Assembly: GCA_016858145.1 (NCBI GenBank)
Contig: JAEHOE010000101.1
Location: 62,001-126,000, forward strand
Origin: Edaphochlamys debaryana
Lineage: Eukaryota; Chlorophyta; Chlorophyceae; Chlamydomonadales
Direction: 5' to 3'
DNA length: 64,000 nucleotides
The notes under the pieces were generated by a model that did no database searches, was not told the origin of the DNA, and saw only the letters and a list, made by a program, of their open reading frames with translations. Below are positions 23,555 through 35,756 of the stretch, piece after piece. A program made the translations under genes and the position numbers. Every line of letters starts with the position of its first letter. Position 1 is the stretch's first letter.

Positions 23555-26500
23555 TCAATCGTCCTCTTCGTCGCCGGCAGCCCCCTGCTTGCCGCTGCGC
23601 CGGGGGTTGCCCTGGTAGGGGGGAGGAAAGGAGGAAGGCACGAGGAGGAGGGCGGCAGGGTGAGCCAGGCGCGCTAGGGCGGGGTCATGCCTCGGTTGTG
23701 AGAGGCGAACCGGGGCCGCGTGCAAACCATGCAACCACCAATCCAATCTCCTTGTATCCGCTTACGGACATCCCCAGCTCCGCGCAAACCCCGTACCGGT
23801 ACCTTGCCATGGGCTGCGGCCCATGAAACAAAAACGTCGCCCCACACGTCCCCAAAACACTTCGTACCGCCCCTCATGCCCCCCCCTACCTTCAGCACGG
23901 GCAGGCCGTGCCTCGCCAGCCACTTGCCCAGCGACGTGCCGTCCGGGAGCACCTGCGGCCAGGCGGCGGCAAAGGGTTTAAGCGGTAAGTCAGGGCGTGG
24001 AGCCAACGCTCTCAGAGGAGACTCAAGCCCCGGGCCGGGGGCAGCAGCCAGGAGAGGGTCCCGTAGAGAAGCGCGCACCCCCGAATCCCCGGCACTTACT
24101 TCTAAGCCCTTCCCTGACCAAGCCCCGCCCTACTGTCCCCCTCTCCCCGTGCACCGCCGACCCGGTCCCACCTTGATGCTACGGTGCCACTTGGCCATCG
24201 CGGAGCCCCCCGCCCGCTCGAAGGCGCTGCGGCTGACCAGCTGGCCCCGGAACTCGATGCACTTGCCGCCCTCCAGGTAGGCAGCGGGCACGAACCGCCC
24301 CACCACGCGGCCGCCCACCGCCGCCGCCGCCGCGCCGCCGTCGGCGTCGCCCTCGGCGCCCACCACGCAGGATGCTGACGTGGCGTCGTGGCCGTGTCCG
24401 CCGCCGCCGCCAGCGACCTCGTGCTGTGCGATGCGGGCGAGGCCGATGCCGCCGGCGACGGTGACGCGGACCGGCGGCGGCAGGGAGGCGGGCAGGGCGG
24501 AGCGGTCCAGGGCGGGGGCGGTGGCGGCGCCGTGCCCGGCGCCGCCGGACGGCGAGCCGATGCGCTTGCGTGGGGAGGACAAAGGCGAGGACGGGTCGTC
24601 GAGGCGGGAGCGGCCGCCGCCGCCGCCGCTGCCACCGCGGCTGGGTGCAGAGTTGGGGCCTGTGAAAGGGGCGGAGCGACGGCGCTGTCCCTGGCCTTGT
24701 CCCTGGGCGGTGTGGCTCTTGCGGCGGCGCAGCAACGCTTCGTCTTCCTCGTCCGAGCTGCCGTACCAGTCCGGGCTCAGGGCCCAGGACTGCGGGCCCG
24801 ACTGGGCCTGGCCTGCGCGCCCGGTGGCGGGCACCGCCGTAACGTGCGCAGCTGCAGCGGGGGCGAAGGCCGGGGTAGGACCGGCGCTCGCATCAGCTGG
24901 CTCGGGCTTGACATCGAAGCCGCCGAACGACATGCAGCTCTCCACCCTCTCCATCGGTATCGGACCCGCCGCCGGCGCCGGTGCGTACAGCTGGCCCTGC
25001 GCCTGCATTCCCCCGCCGCCGCTGTATTCCACCCCCTGGCTGCCCGCAAAGCACCCGCTGCCGGCGCAATCCGCGGCATCGCCGCCGCCGCCGGTGCCGC
25101 CAGCCGCCGCTGCCAGCTCCCAATCGGCATCTCCGAATTCCAGATCCGCCGCCGCGTCCAGGCGCTCTGCCAGTAGCTCGTCATCCAGATCGAAGGCGTC
25201 CAGGCCCGCCGCCAGCGCTGCGGCGTCGTCCAGAGACTCGGCGGCGGCAGTGGCAGGAGTGGCGGCGGCGGAGAAGCAGCCGCCTGCCAGCGGCAGCGGC
25301 GGCGCGGGCATTGTGCGGTGGGGCGCGAAGGCGGGGGCGGCCAGGGGCGCAGCGCCGGGGTACCCCGGGGGAGCGGGCAGGGCGGCGCAGAGGGCCGGCG
25401 GCAGCGGCGGCGGCAGAGGCGGCGCAAGGGGCAGGGCGGGCGGTGGAGACGAGAGGTGCAGCGGCGGCGGGGGGCCGAAGCCCCGGTCGGACGGGTAGCT
25501 CCCGCCGTACGGCACCAGCGGCACGTGCGGGCCGGGCATGGAGGCGGCGCTGGCCAGGCCCAGACCAGGCCCCCGGCCCGGGCCTGACACGGGCCCAGGC
25601 GCGACTGGCACTGCGATCGGCGGCAGCTGCGGCGCCTGTGGCGGCGGCGGCAGGGGCACGGAGGCCGCGCTCTCGAGCCGTTGCCGCTTGAAGGACTCCG
25701 GCCGAGCGGCCAGCGCCGCCGCTGCGGCCGCCGCGTCGGGTGCTCCGTACTCGGACGCGCGGCGCTCGCAGTACTGCTCGCCGTATGGAGGGTACGGCAA
25801 TGACACGGCGGTGCTGTCGTTGCCGTACATGCCTGTGGCGGACAGGCCGCAGGCCATGACCTGGGGTTCTGCCGAGTGCTCCGGCCCGGAAGACGAGTAG
25901 GCGGCAATGGAGGTGGCCCGGGAGCGTCGTCGCATGCTCGACCCGCCCAGCGTTGTGACGTTTGCGGCGGCGTGAGCGGCGTTGCCTCCGTCCTCGCCGC
26001 CGCCGGCCGCTGCTGCTGTCGCCGCCGCTGCGTGCCAGGCGCGGGGCAGCGGCGGCGGCGGAGCGCCGCCGTCAGACGCCGCGGTCGGCCGGACGTAGGC
26101 AGGTGGCGGGCCGTCAGTACCGGGAATTGGGGTGGCGCTGTCCACCTCTGTGTCTCCTAGCGCAGCGCCGCCAGGGCCTGGCGCCGCCGGGACGGCCGGC
26201 CGGCCGCGCGCCGCCGCGGGTGGGTGCTGCCATGAGGCGTAGCGGCGCAGGGGCGGAGGGTAGGGCCCGGGACCGTAAGGCGGGTAGCCGGGGGGCGGCG
26301 GACCCATGCCCCAGGGAGGGACCGGCGCCGCGTGGCCGGGCGGGTAGGGGTGATAGCAGGGGTGACGCTGCGGGGAGGCGTACGGCGGCGGGGGCCAGGG
26401 GCGGCCCGGGCCGTACGGCGATGTGCGGTAGGCCGGGGGCGCAGGCGAGGCCCATGCCCGGCCCTCAGTGTGGGGGCCGGCGGCCGCGGGTGCTGGCCAT

Positions 26501-27870
26501 CCCTCCGGGTACCCAGGCGGGGGTCCTGACAGGCCGGCCGGGGCGCCGCCAGCCTCGCATGGAGGCATGGACCAGGTATCGCCGCCCGGCGGGGCGCTGT
26601 GCGGCGGCGCCTCCCGTTCCTCCACCGGCCCAGGCAGCGGCTCTCGCTCCTGGCCACTGGCAGCGCCCGGCGGCGGGCCATACGGGTACACGTGTGCGCC
26701 GCCGGCGGAGCTGGCCTTGGGCTGGGGGGAGTACCAGCCGCCGTACGGAGCCCCGGGGCCGTATGGCATGTAGTAAGGCCCCGCTCCGTAGTACGGCGGC
26801 GGGAGTACGGGGTAGCACTGTCCCGGGTACACGGCGGAGGCGCTGCGCAGGTGGCGGCCGCCCGGTGGGGGGAATTTAGGGGGCGAGCTGCTCGTGGACT
26901 GGCAGCCCGCGCCGCCGCTGACGGGGCTGGCGTCCGTGACTTGGTACAGCGCCGCCACTGGAGTACCTGCAGAGCCCTGCTGCACATCGGAGCGGGCCCC
27001 TGATGAGCCGCCCGACCCAGATGCGGTCGCGTAGGGGGCGAGCCTGCCGGCGCCTGGGACGGTGTCGGCTCGGGGGGACGTGGCGTCTCCCGCACCAGCC
27101 GTGGGAGCGGTGGAAGACTGCATAGCTGCCGCCGCGAAGGGGGAGGGGGACGACTGCGCCCGTTGCGTTGGGGGCGGCTGAAGAGGAGGGGCGAAAATGT
27201 TGCCTCTGTTCTGCGCCAAGTGTTGTTGTACGTACTGTTGTTGCTGATGCGTCAGATGCGATGGCAGTAGCCGCATCGATGGATGCTGCTGCTGCTGCAA
27301 GTGCTGCTCTGCCTGCTGCGATGGCAGCATTATTGGGCAGGGGTGCTGCTGATGCGCCGGCTGCGGCTGGGGCGAGTAGGAGGAGTCCGATGATGGCGAG
27401 TATGCGCCTGCCGTCTGTGCCTGTTGCATGCGCTGCTGCTGCTGTTGTGAGCTGTAGTCCTGCTGTGGGCTCAACATTCTGGGGAGCTGGGGAAGAGGGG
27501 TAGCCCCGAGTGGGGGGCCGGGGTACGCGTGCCGCTGCGGTTGTTGAGCGGCAGGCGTTGACTGAGCCTGGCCGCCGGCCGTCGCCCAGTTCCACGTCGC
27601 CGCAGGATTCTGGCGCGCCGCTGGTGGGCCCGGGGCCGGCGCAGGACTGCCGAGCATATCCGTGATTCCTGCTGCGGGCGTTCCCGCGACCGAGGCTGGC
27701 GTCGCGGGCTCGGATTTGGGCGCATGGCCGAGCATTGGCGCCGGGGCTGCCACGCTCAGATCACGGAAACCACATCCCTGGCCGCGAGCGTCGCCCAGGA
27801 TGAAAGAAGGCTCGGCCGCAGCTGTCTGCCGCGCCTGACATGGCTCGGCCGCATGCACCCACTGCTCCAT
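23555..27870 (-). CDS. VARL / regA-like SAND-domain protein (putative transcription factor)
   Basis: Three-exon model of 1,272 residues: 27870-24172 (ATG, 1,233 codons uninterrupted), 23952-23890 and 23611-23555 (stop TGA). The SAND/VARL core is at the carboxy end: CIEFRGQLVSRSAFERAGGS, then AMAKWHRSIK, then after the intron VLPDGTSLGKWLARHGLPVL. This matches the DNA-binding domain of the Volvox RegA family and the Chlamydomonas RLS proteins, nuclear regulators of cell differentiation or stress responses. The rest is low-complexity: Gln-rich (about 27200-27460), Pro/Gly/Tyr-rich (about 26100-26850), and Ser/Ala/acidic stretches that could act as activation or repression regions. The tail after the SAND core is short, acidic and ends EEDD. 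The gene is head-to-head with TRM11 (1.37 kb between start codons). Which VARL paralogue this is cannot be decided without alignment. Confidence 0.92.
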
Positions 27871-29244
27871 TACCGTGGTCGATCCTGGCTACCTTTACTG
27901 CTTGTAGACGTGATCGAAAAACATGCCAGAGAGTTGGAGGCCCCAAAAGCGCTCCTCGGCCGAGGGAGAAGTCGAGATGCGCTCTCACCCGGCGGTGAGC
28001 GCACCCGGTAGCGGAGGCCCCTGCGACCATCGGAAGAACACGTCGTATGTTAATCATCGAAGGCGGGCCGCCAACAAGGCAGAACACCGCATAGCTGTCG
28101 CGCTAGCCAAGCTTGTGTGCGCGAGGCTTGGCCCGCGGCTGCCCCTTGGCGCGCCTCACAGGTGCAGCTCACCAAGATACAGTGCCGGGCCGGTCCACAC
28201 GACCTCTCCGCCCTCCGAGACCAGCGTTTCCCTCCGCACGGCTCGGATTGCCCTGCTGCGGGTCCCTGTCTTGTTACGCTGCCGTCTGCCCCTGATCGTG
28301 CCCGTGCCCAGCGACTGGAGTTGGAGCCTCAGCAACGCAGGCCATGTCGGAGGCTATCAGGACCCGCCGCGCAGGATTGCCGAGTTCATGTGCGGTGCTT
28401 TTTCAGGGGGATTGTACAAGGACGCGAGACTACTCTACCTATCTCTAGATCAAGAAGTACAAGATCTGGCTGGGGCGGTAGGGCGCTGTGGGCCGTGACG
28501 CCGAGCCACAATGCGGCGCACGGCATGCCCGCGCCCGGAGTGGCCGCTGGCGGCAACACGGCGAGTGGGCGAAATAGCTCTACTGTACACGTTCAATATT
28601 AAGGCTTGCGCATTCGCAGCCGAGCGGCCCTAACTGATGAGGAGCAAAGAGTGTGACCGCCGAGAGCGGAGGGCGACGACGGGTGACGAGGGCGAGGACC
28701 TGCGAGGCCCGCCACGAGGGCGGAGGGCCACGACAGCTCGAACACTCCTGCCCCCATGTCCACCATGCGGGAAGACGACATCAACGTTGTGATGAGGGAA
28801 GCCCGCCTCCCATCTCCCATCCCCCTCCACTCGACTCTACTCCCCTTAGAGACCTACGAGAGGCACTGAGGAGCACTGCTTGCAGACGACTGCACCCAAA
28901 GTGCTTCCACAGGGGAGCGTATGAGAGCATCAGGGTACCCGGAGGCGAGGGTGTGGGTGGATGGGATGATGGGCAAGGCGGGGTCGGCGGTGTGCTACCG
29001 CCTGGTCAAGCAGGGGCAGGTGCTGGCCATGGAGCCGGTGTGAGCCACACCAGCTGTGTAGAAGGTGCTGCCAAACTCTGCGGGAGGAGGGAGAGGCGAG
29101 TGGACAAAACGGCGGGGGAATCCCCGGAAAGGCCCAGGGTTTTGGGCACGACGCGCGACGGTCCAGACCCCTCGTAATAACACAAGCTCGACCTCACGCT
29201 GCTGACATATTTACTTCACTTGTGAACACCTCTAACGAGATCGA
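27871..29244. other. Divergent promoter region between VARL and TRM11
   Basis: About 1.37 kb between the two start codons, containing both promoters and 5' UTRs. Frames here are short and composition-driven. AT content rises just before the TRM11 start (around 29190-29225). I see no repeat, tRNA or transposon signature. Confidence 0.5.
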
Positions 29245-32200
29245 ATGGTGGTGCGGTCAGTCCCGAATTGCGGCGGCCCCGACTGCTCGCCCAGCACAAG
29301 CGGCCGAGAGTACTTGTCCTACTTTATCCATAGACTCTCAGAGTTTAGGCGTCCCGAGCTCGAGAGCTTGGCTAGCCTCGCAGGCTGCCGGGATGAGCAG
29401 CTGCGATGGCGAGCGCCCGCTGGTGACCTCCCAGACTCGCCGTTCCATTATCTTACGTTACCTTCAGAAGATGCGGCAATTTCCATCAGCAAAAGGATGA
29501 TGTTGACCAAGGTGGACTTGGTGGATGGATGGGAGCCCAAAGGGGGATGCAGGGGCAGGCGGGCTCTCCTCACGTTGGCATGCACCTTCCACATTAGCTC
29601 AGCTGCCCCTTGCTCCCGCCTTTTCATAGATGCTCGTGGAGGTGTGGGGCGAGGGCTCAAGCTGGGAGGAGATGCGGGCGGCAGTGGAGGCCTGCCCCGA
29701 GGAGCTGAAGGTGCGGGGCGGGCGCTGCAGGTCTGGGGGCGTGGAACGTACTCGGGAAGGGTGTAGGGCAGAACGGGGGTTGAGGCATGCGAACATCTGG
29801 TTCTGGGCCCGCGGGTGGAGAGAGGGGGCAGTGGGGGGTCAGGAGGCAGAGGCGGACATGGTTGGGCGCGAGGGCCCTCCTGGGCAGTCCGAGCCGCGTC
29901 ATAGGGGTGTTGGCAGCCCAGCCCTGCCCCTGCCTTACTGGGCTGCACAGCCGCTGAGGAAAGCGGATAGGGGGAGGGCGGTACCCGCTCCACCCGTGCT
30001 TGGCCCCATCGGTGCGCCAGGGAGCCACAGTGGCTGGCAGGGTTGGGGCACGAGGTGGGAGTGGGGGGATGTTCATCTTCTCAACATGCGATTGGCTACC
30101 GAGAGGGGTGGATTCATGGGCCTGGCTGGGGTGAGAGTTGTGGGACTGGTGCGTGTGTGCGGCCCAACGCGCCTTAACGTGCTCTGCGCAAGGAGGTGCA
30201 AGCACACCCGGACTGTGAGGCTCGCGGCCCGGGCCCCCGGTGCGCCCCCAGCCGGCCCATCCTTCCCTGGCGCCGCCTCCGCTCCCTCTTTCTGGGCGGC
30301 ATGGGGGCTGCCCCTCCTTGGGAGGGTCCTGAGGCAGTCGCGGCTGCCCCGGGACCTTAGGGGGGGCCTCAGGGAGGGTGCATGAGGGGGGGCCTGAGGG
30401 GCCGGCGTGCTTGCCGGCGAGTCCACCCAGCCACCCTTCCCTTCCTCCCGGTCTAGGACGCATCTTCGCCCCGTGCTCCACCTCGCCGCTTCCTCCGCCC
30501 CCACTCCCACACACCCCCACTCCATCCCAATGCAACCCCCAGGCCCCCTGGCTGGGCCCCGACTTCTCCTTCCGCGTGGTGGTGGAGAGCTACGGCCGCT
30601 CGCTGACCATGGAGGAGCAGCTGGAGCTGATCACGGCGCTGGAGTTCATCCCCTTCCAGGTGGGGCTGGTGGGGGAAGGGAGGGAAGGGGGAGGGAAGGG
30701 GGGTGGGGGAAAGAAGAGGGGAAGGGGACGGGGGCAGGGAAGGAGGAGGGGCCTGGAGTTCATCGCCTTCCAGGTGGGGAAAGGGAGGGGAGGGGGAGGG
30801 GAGGGGAAGGGGTGTTTGAAGCTGATAAGCGGGAGAGCGTCGAATGGTTAGTGGGATTGCCGGAGAAGGTACATACCGCCACAGTGTCCATGATAGGTTC
30901 GGGTGTCCGCGGAAGAGGCGTGCGCTGAGGCTGGAGCTGAAAGTGGCGTAGGCAGCGGCGGCTGAACGCTATCCCGAAGCACTATATAGTCGCAGGTAAC
31001 AGACCGGCAGGTCGCTGGGGTGCTTTGGGCATGCAAGTGCAACGCGCCGCACACCACCACCCGAAAGGCACATAACATTATCCCCCGAAACGAGACCCGC
31101 CTCGTCCCGGACTCACCTGGGCATATCGAAGAAACCACCACGGAGGAGAGGGCACGGCGGAACGCGGGCGGGGAGGGGAAGGGCGAGAGAAGTGAGAACA
31201 TGCGAAAGCGCGGAAGGCTGGAGGCGTGCAATGGCGTGCGTGCGGTCGCGCAGTACGCAGGGGGACGCTAAATAAGTGGGGTAGCTAAAGAATGGAAACA
31301 CGCAAAGGCGCGTGGAGTAAAAGAATCCCAGGGTAAACCGTACGGCGGTGTGCTCCCGCGGTGGGGAGGAGTCCTACGTTGGGGTGTGGGGCGCCGGACC
31401 CAATGGGTTCACGGACAGCGCACCCACGACCAGGGGGCTAATCCCCGCTGGCCATTTGCAGGCCGCATCAGTTCTGGGGGGTGCGTGCGGAAGTGAGGAG
31501 GGCAGGGGAAGGGGAGGGGGGCAGGGGGTGTTGTAGAAAGGGGATCGGGGAGGGACAGGGGATGAGGAAGGGGAATGGGCACGGGCTAGTGGCGGAGCAG
31601 GGTATGCGGCTCGGGCGTGCGTGAGAGGGTGAGAGCAGGCGTTATCGGCTCGAGCGCTGCATTCGTCGTTGGAGGCTTGAGCGCGACGCCGCTCAGCACA
31701 CGGCCCCCTGGCTTGGCCCTCTCAGCGCTCCCCTCCTCTGCCCTCCCACCCTCCTCCCCCTCCCTATCTCCGCCCCCCCCCCCCCAGGGCGCCGTGCGGC
31801 TGAGGGACCCGCAGCTGCGCTTCGTGCTCATCGTGTGCGACTGCAACGACAACCCCTCGCTGGTGGACGCACGGGTAGGGGCCGGGGGTCAGGGGGTGGA
31901 GGGGTGATGTGCGTGTGTGTATGGCGTGGCGGTGTGTCGCGGGGGCTGCAACGACAACCCCTCGCTGGTGGACGCACGGGTGGGGAAGGGACGGGGGTCA
32001 GGGGGTAGCGGGGGGTGGGTGGGTGGGGGGAAGGCGCGTGTGTGCATGGGGCGGCGGTGTTGAGGGCTGCTCGGCTTGTGTAGCTAGGGTACCTCGAAGC
32101 GTGTGCGACAAGGGCCGCAGCAGGCATACCTCCCCGCTTCCTTCCTTGTTCCGCTCCTTCACCCCGACTGCTCTCTTCAGCCCCCTCACCTCGCCCACAG

Positions 32201-35101
32201 CTCCCAACCCCTGCCCTCCCACTCCACTCCTTCGCGCCCTCAAAACACCCCGCCCTCCCGCCCCGCCCCCGCCGCCCAGCTCCCCACGCGCTACTACTTT
32301 GGCCGCGTGGTGGGCTCCTGCGACCGCACGCTGCTAGACGCCTACACGCTCAAGCGCCGCGCCTACCTGGGCCCCACCAGCATGGACACGGAGATGGCCT
32401 TCATCATGGCAAACATGGCCAAGGTGGGGGTGAACGGGGGGGGGAATGTGGTGAGATGGTGTGTTTCGACACGGCGCGTGCCGCCAGCATGGGGGGAACC
32501 TGCCATCGTCAGGGATGGGTGTGGGGTTGTGGACTGCCAGCCTCTCCGGCTGCCAGCCTCTGCATCTGCGCTTTGGGCATGGCCCCGCTCATGCAAAGTG
32601 TTTCTTCCCTCTTGTCCGCGAACCCGACCTCCGGTCCTTGACCTTCCTCCCCTATCTCCCCCCCTCTCCTCTCATCCCTTTCCCTTTCCTCTCGCCCACT
32701 CCTCCCCAGGTCCGCCGCGGCAGCTTCATGTTCGATCCGTACGCGGGTACGGGATCCATCCTGGTGGCGGCGGCCGTGTACGGAGCCAAGGTACGGCAGG
32801 TGGCGGGAGCGGGCAGGGGGGCTGGTGGAGGGCCGTGGGGCGCTGCGTGCTTGGGGCCGGGCGGGATGCGCACGGAGGCAAGCGCACAACCAGCTGAACC
32901 GACGCAGCGTTTAAGAATGGTTAAGGGTAGGACATGGAAGACCGGGAGGGATCTGGAGGGCTAGGAGGACCGGCTGAACACACGTGCGGTGGTTGCAGAG
33001 GGCTGGGTCAGCTGAGTTCGGGGTGTGTTCCATGTGCTGCCAACCGCACGTGACCCATGCGAGACCGTCTCTCCGCGCCCAGGAATGTGTGAAAGACGAG
33101 GAGGGATGTGGGTCGGCAAGGCACTCGTGGCCTGAGAACATCTCCCCGCTTCCTACAAACCTTGCGCTCCTGCCCTCCCCTCCCCGGCGCAGGTGCTGGG
33201 GGGTGACATCGACATAAAGGTCATCCGCGAGGGCAAGGTGGGGCGGCGGGAAGGGCGGGACGTGGTGATGGGTTGTCGTATCGCTTGGAGCCCGGGGCCA
33301 CAGAGGGCCAGGAGGAGCACCAGCCGCCGGCTCTTCCGCTTCTGAGCAAGTCTCCCTTTCCTTTCTTCGTTGCTCGCCAAGCCTTCTCATCAGCTGGTGC
33401 CCGCACCACCGCTTCTAACCTCCGCTAACGCTGCTGCTGCCTCCCTCCAAACCCCCTCCCTGCCGGGCCCAGGTGGGCCCAGGCGGCCAGCGCCTGACCA
33501 TCAGATCCAACTTCCAGCAGTACGGCCTGCCGCAGCCCGTGGATCTGATCCGCATGGACGCGCACCGCCACCCGCTGAGGCCGGGGCTGCAGGAGGTGGG
33601 GGAAAACGGGCTTGGGTGTGTTCGGAGAAGAGCGGGACGGGGGAGGGTTTCGCGGCGGGGGGGCGGGTAGGTTGAGGCTGAAGAGGGCTTTGGCTTGGAG
33701 TTGCGGCCTAACGTAGAGCCCCGGGGCAGGGTGGTTCTGGGCCTGCCTCCTCCTGCCCCTCACCTCCCTTCTCCCATCGTTTCCGTCCCTCCTCTCCTGC
33801 CCCCAGGTCCTGCACTGCATCATCGGGGACCCCCCCTACGGCGTGCGCGCGGGCGGCAAGAAGAGCGGCGCCCGGCCCGAGGTGGCGGCGCGGCGGCCCA
33901 ACCCGGGGGACCGGGCCACATACATCCCCGCAACACAGGTGGGTGGCGGAGGGGGGTCAGGGAGGGGGAGACCGGGGAGGGGGGTGGACGAGCCCGACGG
34001 GGGAAGGGGCGAGGGCGAAGGGGTGGACGGGCAAAAGGAGAGAGCCGGGCCGCCAGGCCTCACCACCCTACTGCATCCGGCCTTCCACCAGTTCGCCCAC
34101 ACCCCTTTTTGCGCCGATCCACGACTGCCTCATCCCGTCCCAACACGCCCACCTCCCCCGCTGCTCCCTCCCTTCCTCCCTCCCTACCCCCCACCCCTCC
34201 CCATCCTCGTCTCCCCCCAGCCCTACACGCTGGGCGAGTGCCTGCGCGACCTCCTCGAGCTGGCCGCGCAGCTGCTTGTGCCGGGCGGCCGCCTGGTCTA
34301 CTTCCTGCCCGCCACCCCCGACACCTACGACCCAGCCACGGAGGTGCCGGCGCACCCCGCACTGGAGCTGGTGGCCAACAGGTGGGGGAGGCGGGGGGGA
34401 AGGCGGGCGTGTGTGTTTCGTCGTTAGTCATCGTGTGTGGGGGGGAGGGGAAGGGGGAGTGGACCTGCCCGCACTGCAGCTGGTGGCCAAGAGATGGGGC
34501 TGGGGCGTGGGGTTGCGAGGGGGTTGGAAGGAGTAAGGAAGGGGAGCAACCGTGTGTGAGTGTGTGTTCTGGGACGGTCGGGTGGCGAACAGAGAGGTTG
34601 GGGAGCGAGCGAGCAAGCGCAAATCAGGATCCGCCAGGCCTACCCACTCCTGACGACCTCGACCCCCTCCTCAACCCACACCCCAAACCTCCCCCCCCCC
34701 CCTGCAGCGAGCAGATCCTCACCTCCCGCTACAGCCGCCGCCTGGTCACCATGGAGAAGGTGGGACCGGGTGGTGGCACAGAAGGAGCAGGGGAGGGAAC
34801 GAAGATGGAACATTTTTTGGCACGCCCTGCTGCCACCACCCACCCGCCGCCTCCTCAGCTGGTCCCCCAAACCTTGCCCCCCGCTCCCACCACCCAGGTG
34901 CGGTCCTACGACGCCGCTGCCGCCGCCGCGTTCTACGCCGCCCACCCCGACCCCACCCTCGCCATCGACCGCCTCCACGACATCGTCTACGAGCCCTCGC
35001 CCACCGGGGAGGCCGGGGCGGCGGGCGGAGAGCCGGGGTCCGAGGGCGGCCAGGAGGGCGCGGCCAAGCCGCGGCGGCGGTGCCGGGGCAAGAACTTCTG
35101 A
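29245..35101 (+). CDS. TRM11: TRM11: tRNA (guanine-10-N2)-methyltransferase catalytic subunit
   Basis: Transfers a methyl group from S-adenosylmethionine to N2 of guanosine-10 in tRNA; in eukaryotes it works with TRM112. Exons 29245-29511, 29630-29710, 30543-30659, 31788-31874, 32280-32423, 32710-32790, 33193-33237, 33473-33595, 33807-33938, 34221-34381, 34708-34759 and 34898-35101 (stop TGA) join without frame conflict. The amino end has the THUMP-like part (EYLSYFIHRLSEFRRPELES). Family blocks follow: RYYFGRVVGSCDRTLLDAYT, the SAM-binding loop FDPYAGTGSILVAAAVYGAK, acidic GGDIDIK, and the catalytic DPPYG motif (IIGDPPYGVRAGGKKSG). GGRLVYFLPATPDTY lies in the last Rossmann strands. The carboxy end is a basic tail. 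The order and spacing match human and yeast TRM11 closely. Three introns begin with decayed copies of the preceding exon end (see findings). Confidence 0.95.
30639..30782 (+). repeat. Duplicated exon-end/donor junction in TRM11 (exon 3)
   Basis: The last bases of exon 3 and its donor (tggagttcatccccttccag, then GTGGGG) recur 114 bases downstream at about 30753-30780 with one mismatch, including an intact second GTGGGG donor. Between them is purine-rich G/A filler. This looks like a local tandem duplication of the exon end and splice site. Confidence 0.8.
31841..32060 (+). repeat. Tandem duplication of exon-end/donor junction in TRM11 (exon 4)
   Basis: The exon 4 end (ctgcaacgacaacccctcgc onwards, through the donor) at 31841-31880 is repeated 105 bases further on at 31946-31985 without a mismatch in the exon part. 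The intron sequence after it (GGGGTCAGGGGGT and GCGTGTGTG stretches) is also duplicated. The second copy retains a GT donor in phase. Confidence 0.85.
34350..34500 (+). repeat. Decayed duplication of exon-end/donor junction in TRM11 (exon 10)
   Basis: The exon 10 end (gcactggagctggtggccaa, then CAG|GTGGGG) at 34360-34386 recurs at 34471-34497 with a few changes. The copy's donor is altered to GATGGGG and so is inactive. The offset is 112 bases, close to the other two duplications in this gene. Confidence 0.75.
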
Positions 35102-35756
35102 GCGGGAAGCGGCCTTGCGGAGAGGCGGAGGTTGGGGGTTTGGGGAGAGGGGTGTCGTGGGACGGAGGCGCGAGGGTGGTCTTGTCGTATTATGCTTTCG
35201 GCGTGCTGTTCGGGGGTGTGGGGTAGGTTTTGCGGGTGTGGGGTTTGCTAATCATGTACTACGAGCCTGAATCGTTACGGGTAGACGTGCGGCGCGGCGC
35301 ATTGCGCGCCCGGTTGAGCTGCCGTAACCTGGATCCCTGGGGTCCCAGACTCTTATCCCCTGCAATGCCTGCATTTTGGTGGTGTAGCCGGAGGTGGCGT
35401 GCGACGGGACCGACGGCCGTCACGAAGGGGAACGAAAGCCAGCGGGGGCTTTGTAGTGGTTTTGACCAGGACCGCAGGGAGCAACACCTTGTGGAGGGGA
35501 GGAGCGAAGTGGGTAGGGTGCTGTTTGAGACGATCGAATGGTCCTCTGTCGGTTTGGAGGCCTGTAGCCAGAACGATGATCGGGAGTGCTACCGAGCGCG
35601 TCCATGTAGCGCTGCTGCAACGCACAGCAAAGTGGGTTCTGTCAAGCAAGCGGCGCAGGCGAGGCGGGGCGAGAGTCCTGTGAGTTCACGCTGGTGCTTC
35701 CTGCTTCCACAACACACAACACACAGCACACAACACCGGCCCTAGGCGAAGCCAGT
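35102..35756. other. Region between TRM11 and the LINE ORF1-like frame
   Basis: About 650 bases holding the TRM11 3' UTR and the leader of the following reading frame. A CA-rich stretch (35705-35735, ACAACACACAACACACAGC) precedes the ATG at 35757. No gene was recognised. Confidence 0.5.

Noticed and set aside
24380..25691. Plus-strand open frames of 236-372 codons inside the VARL locus
   Set aside because: Opposite-strand shadows of the 1,233-codon VARL exon in GC-rich DNA; composition only, no family motif.
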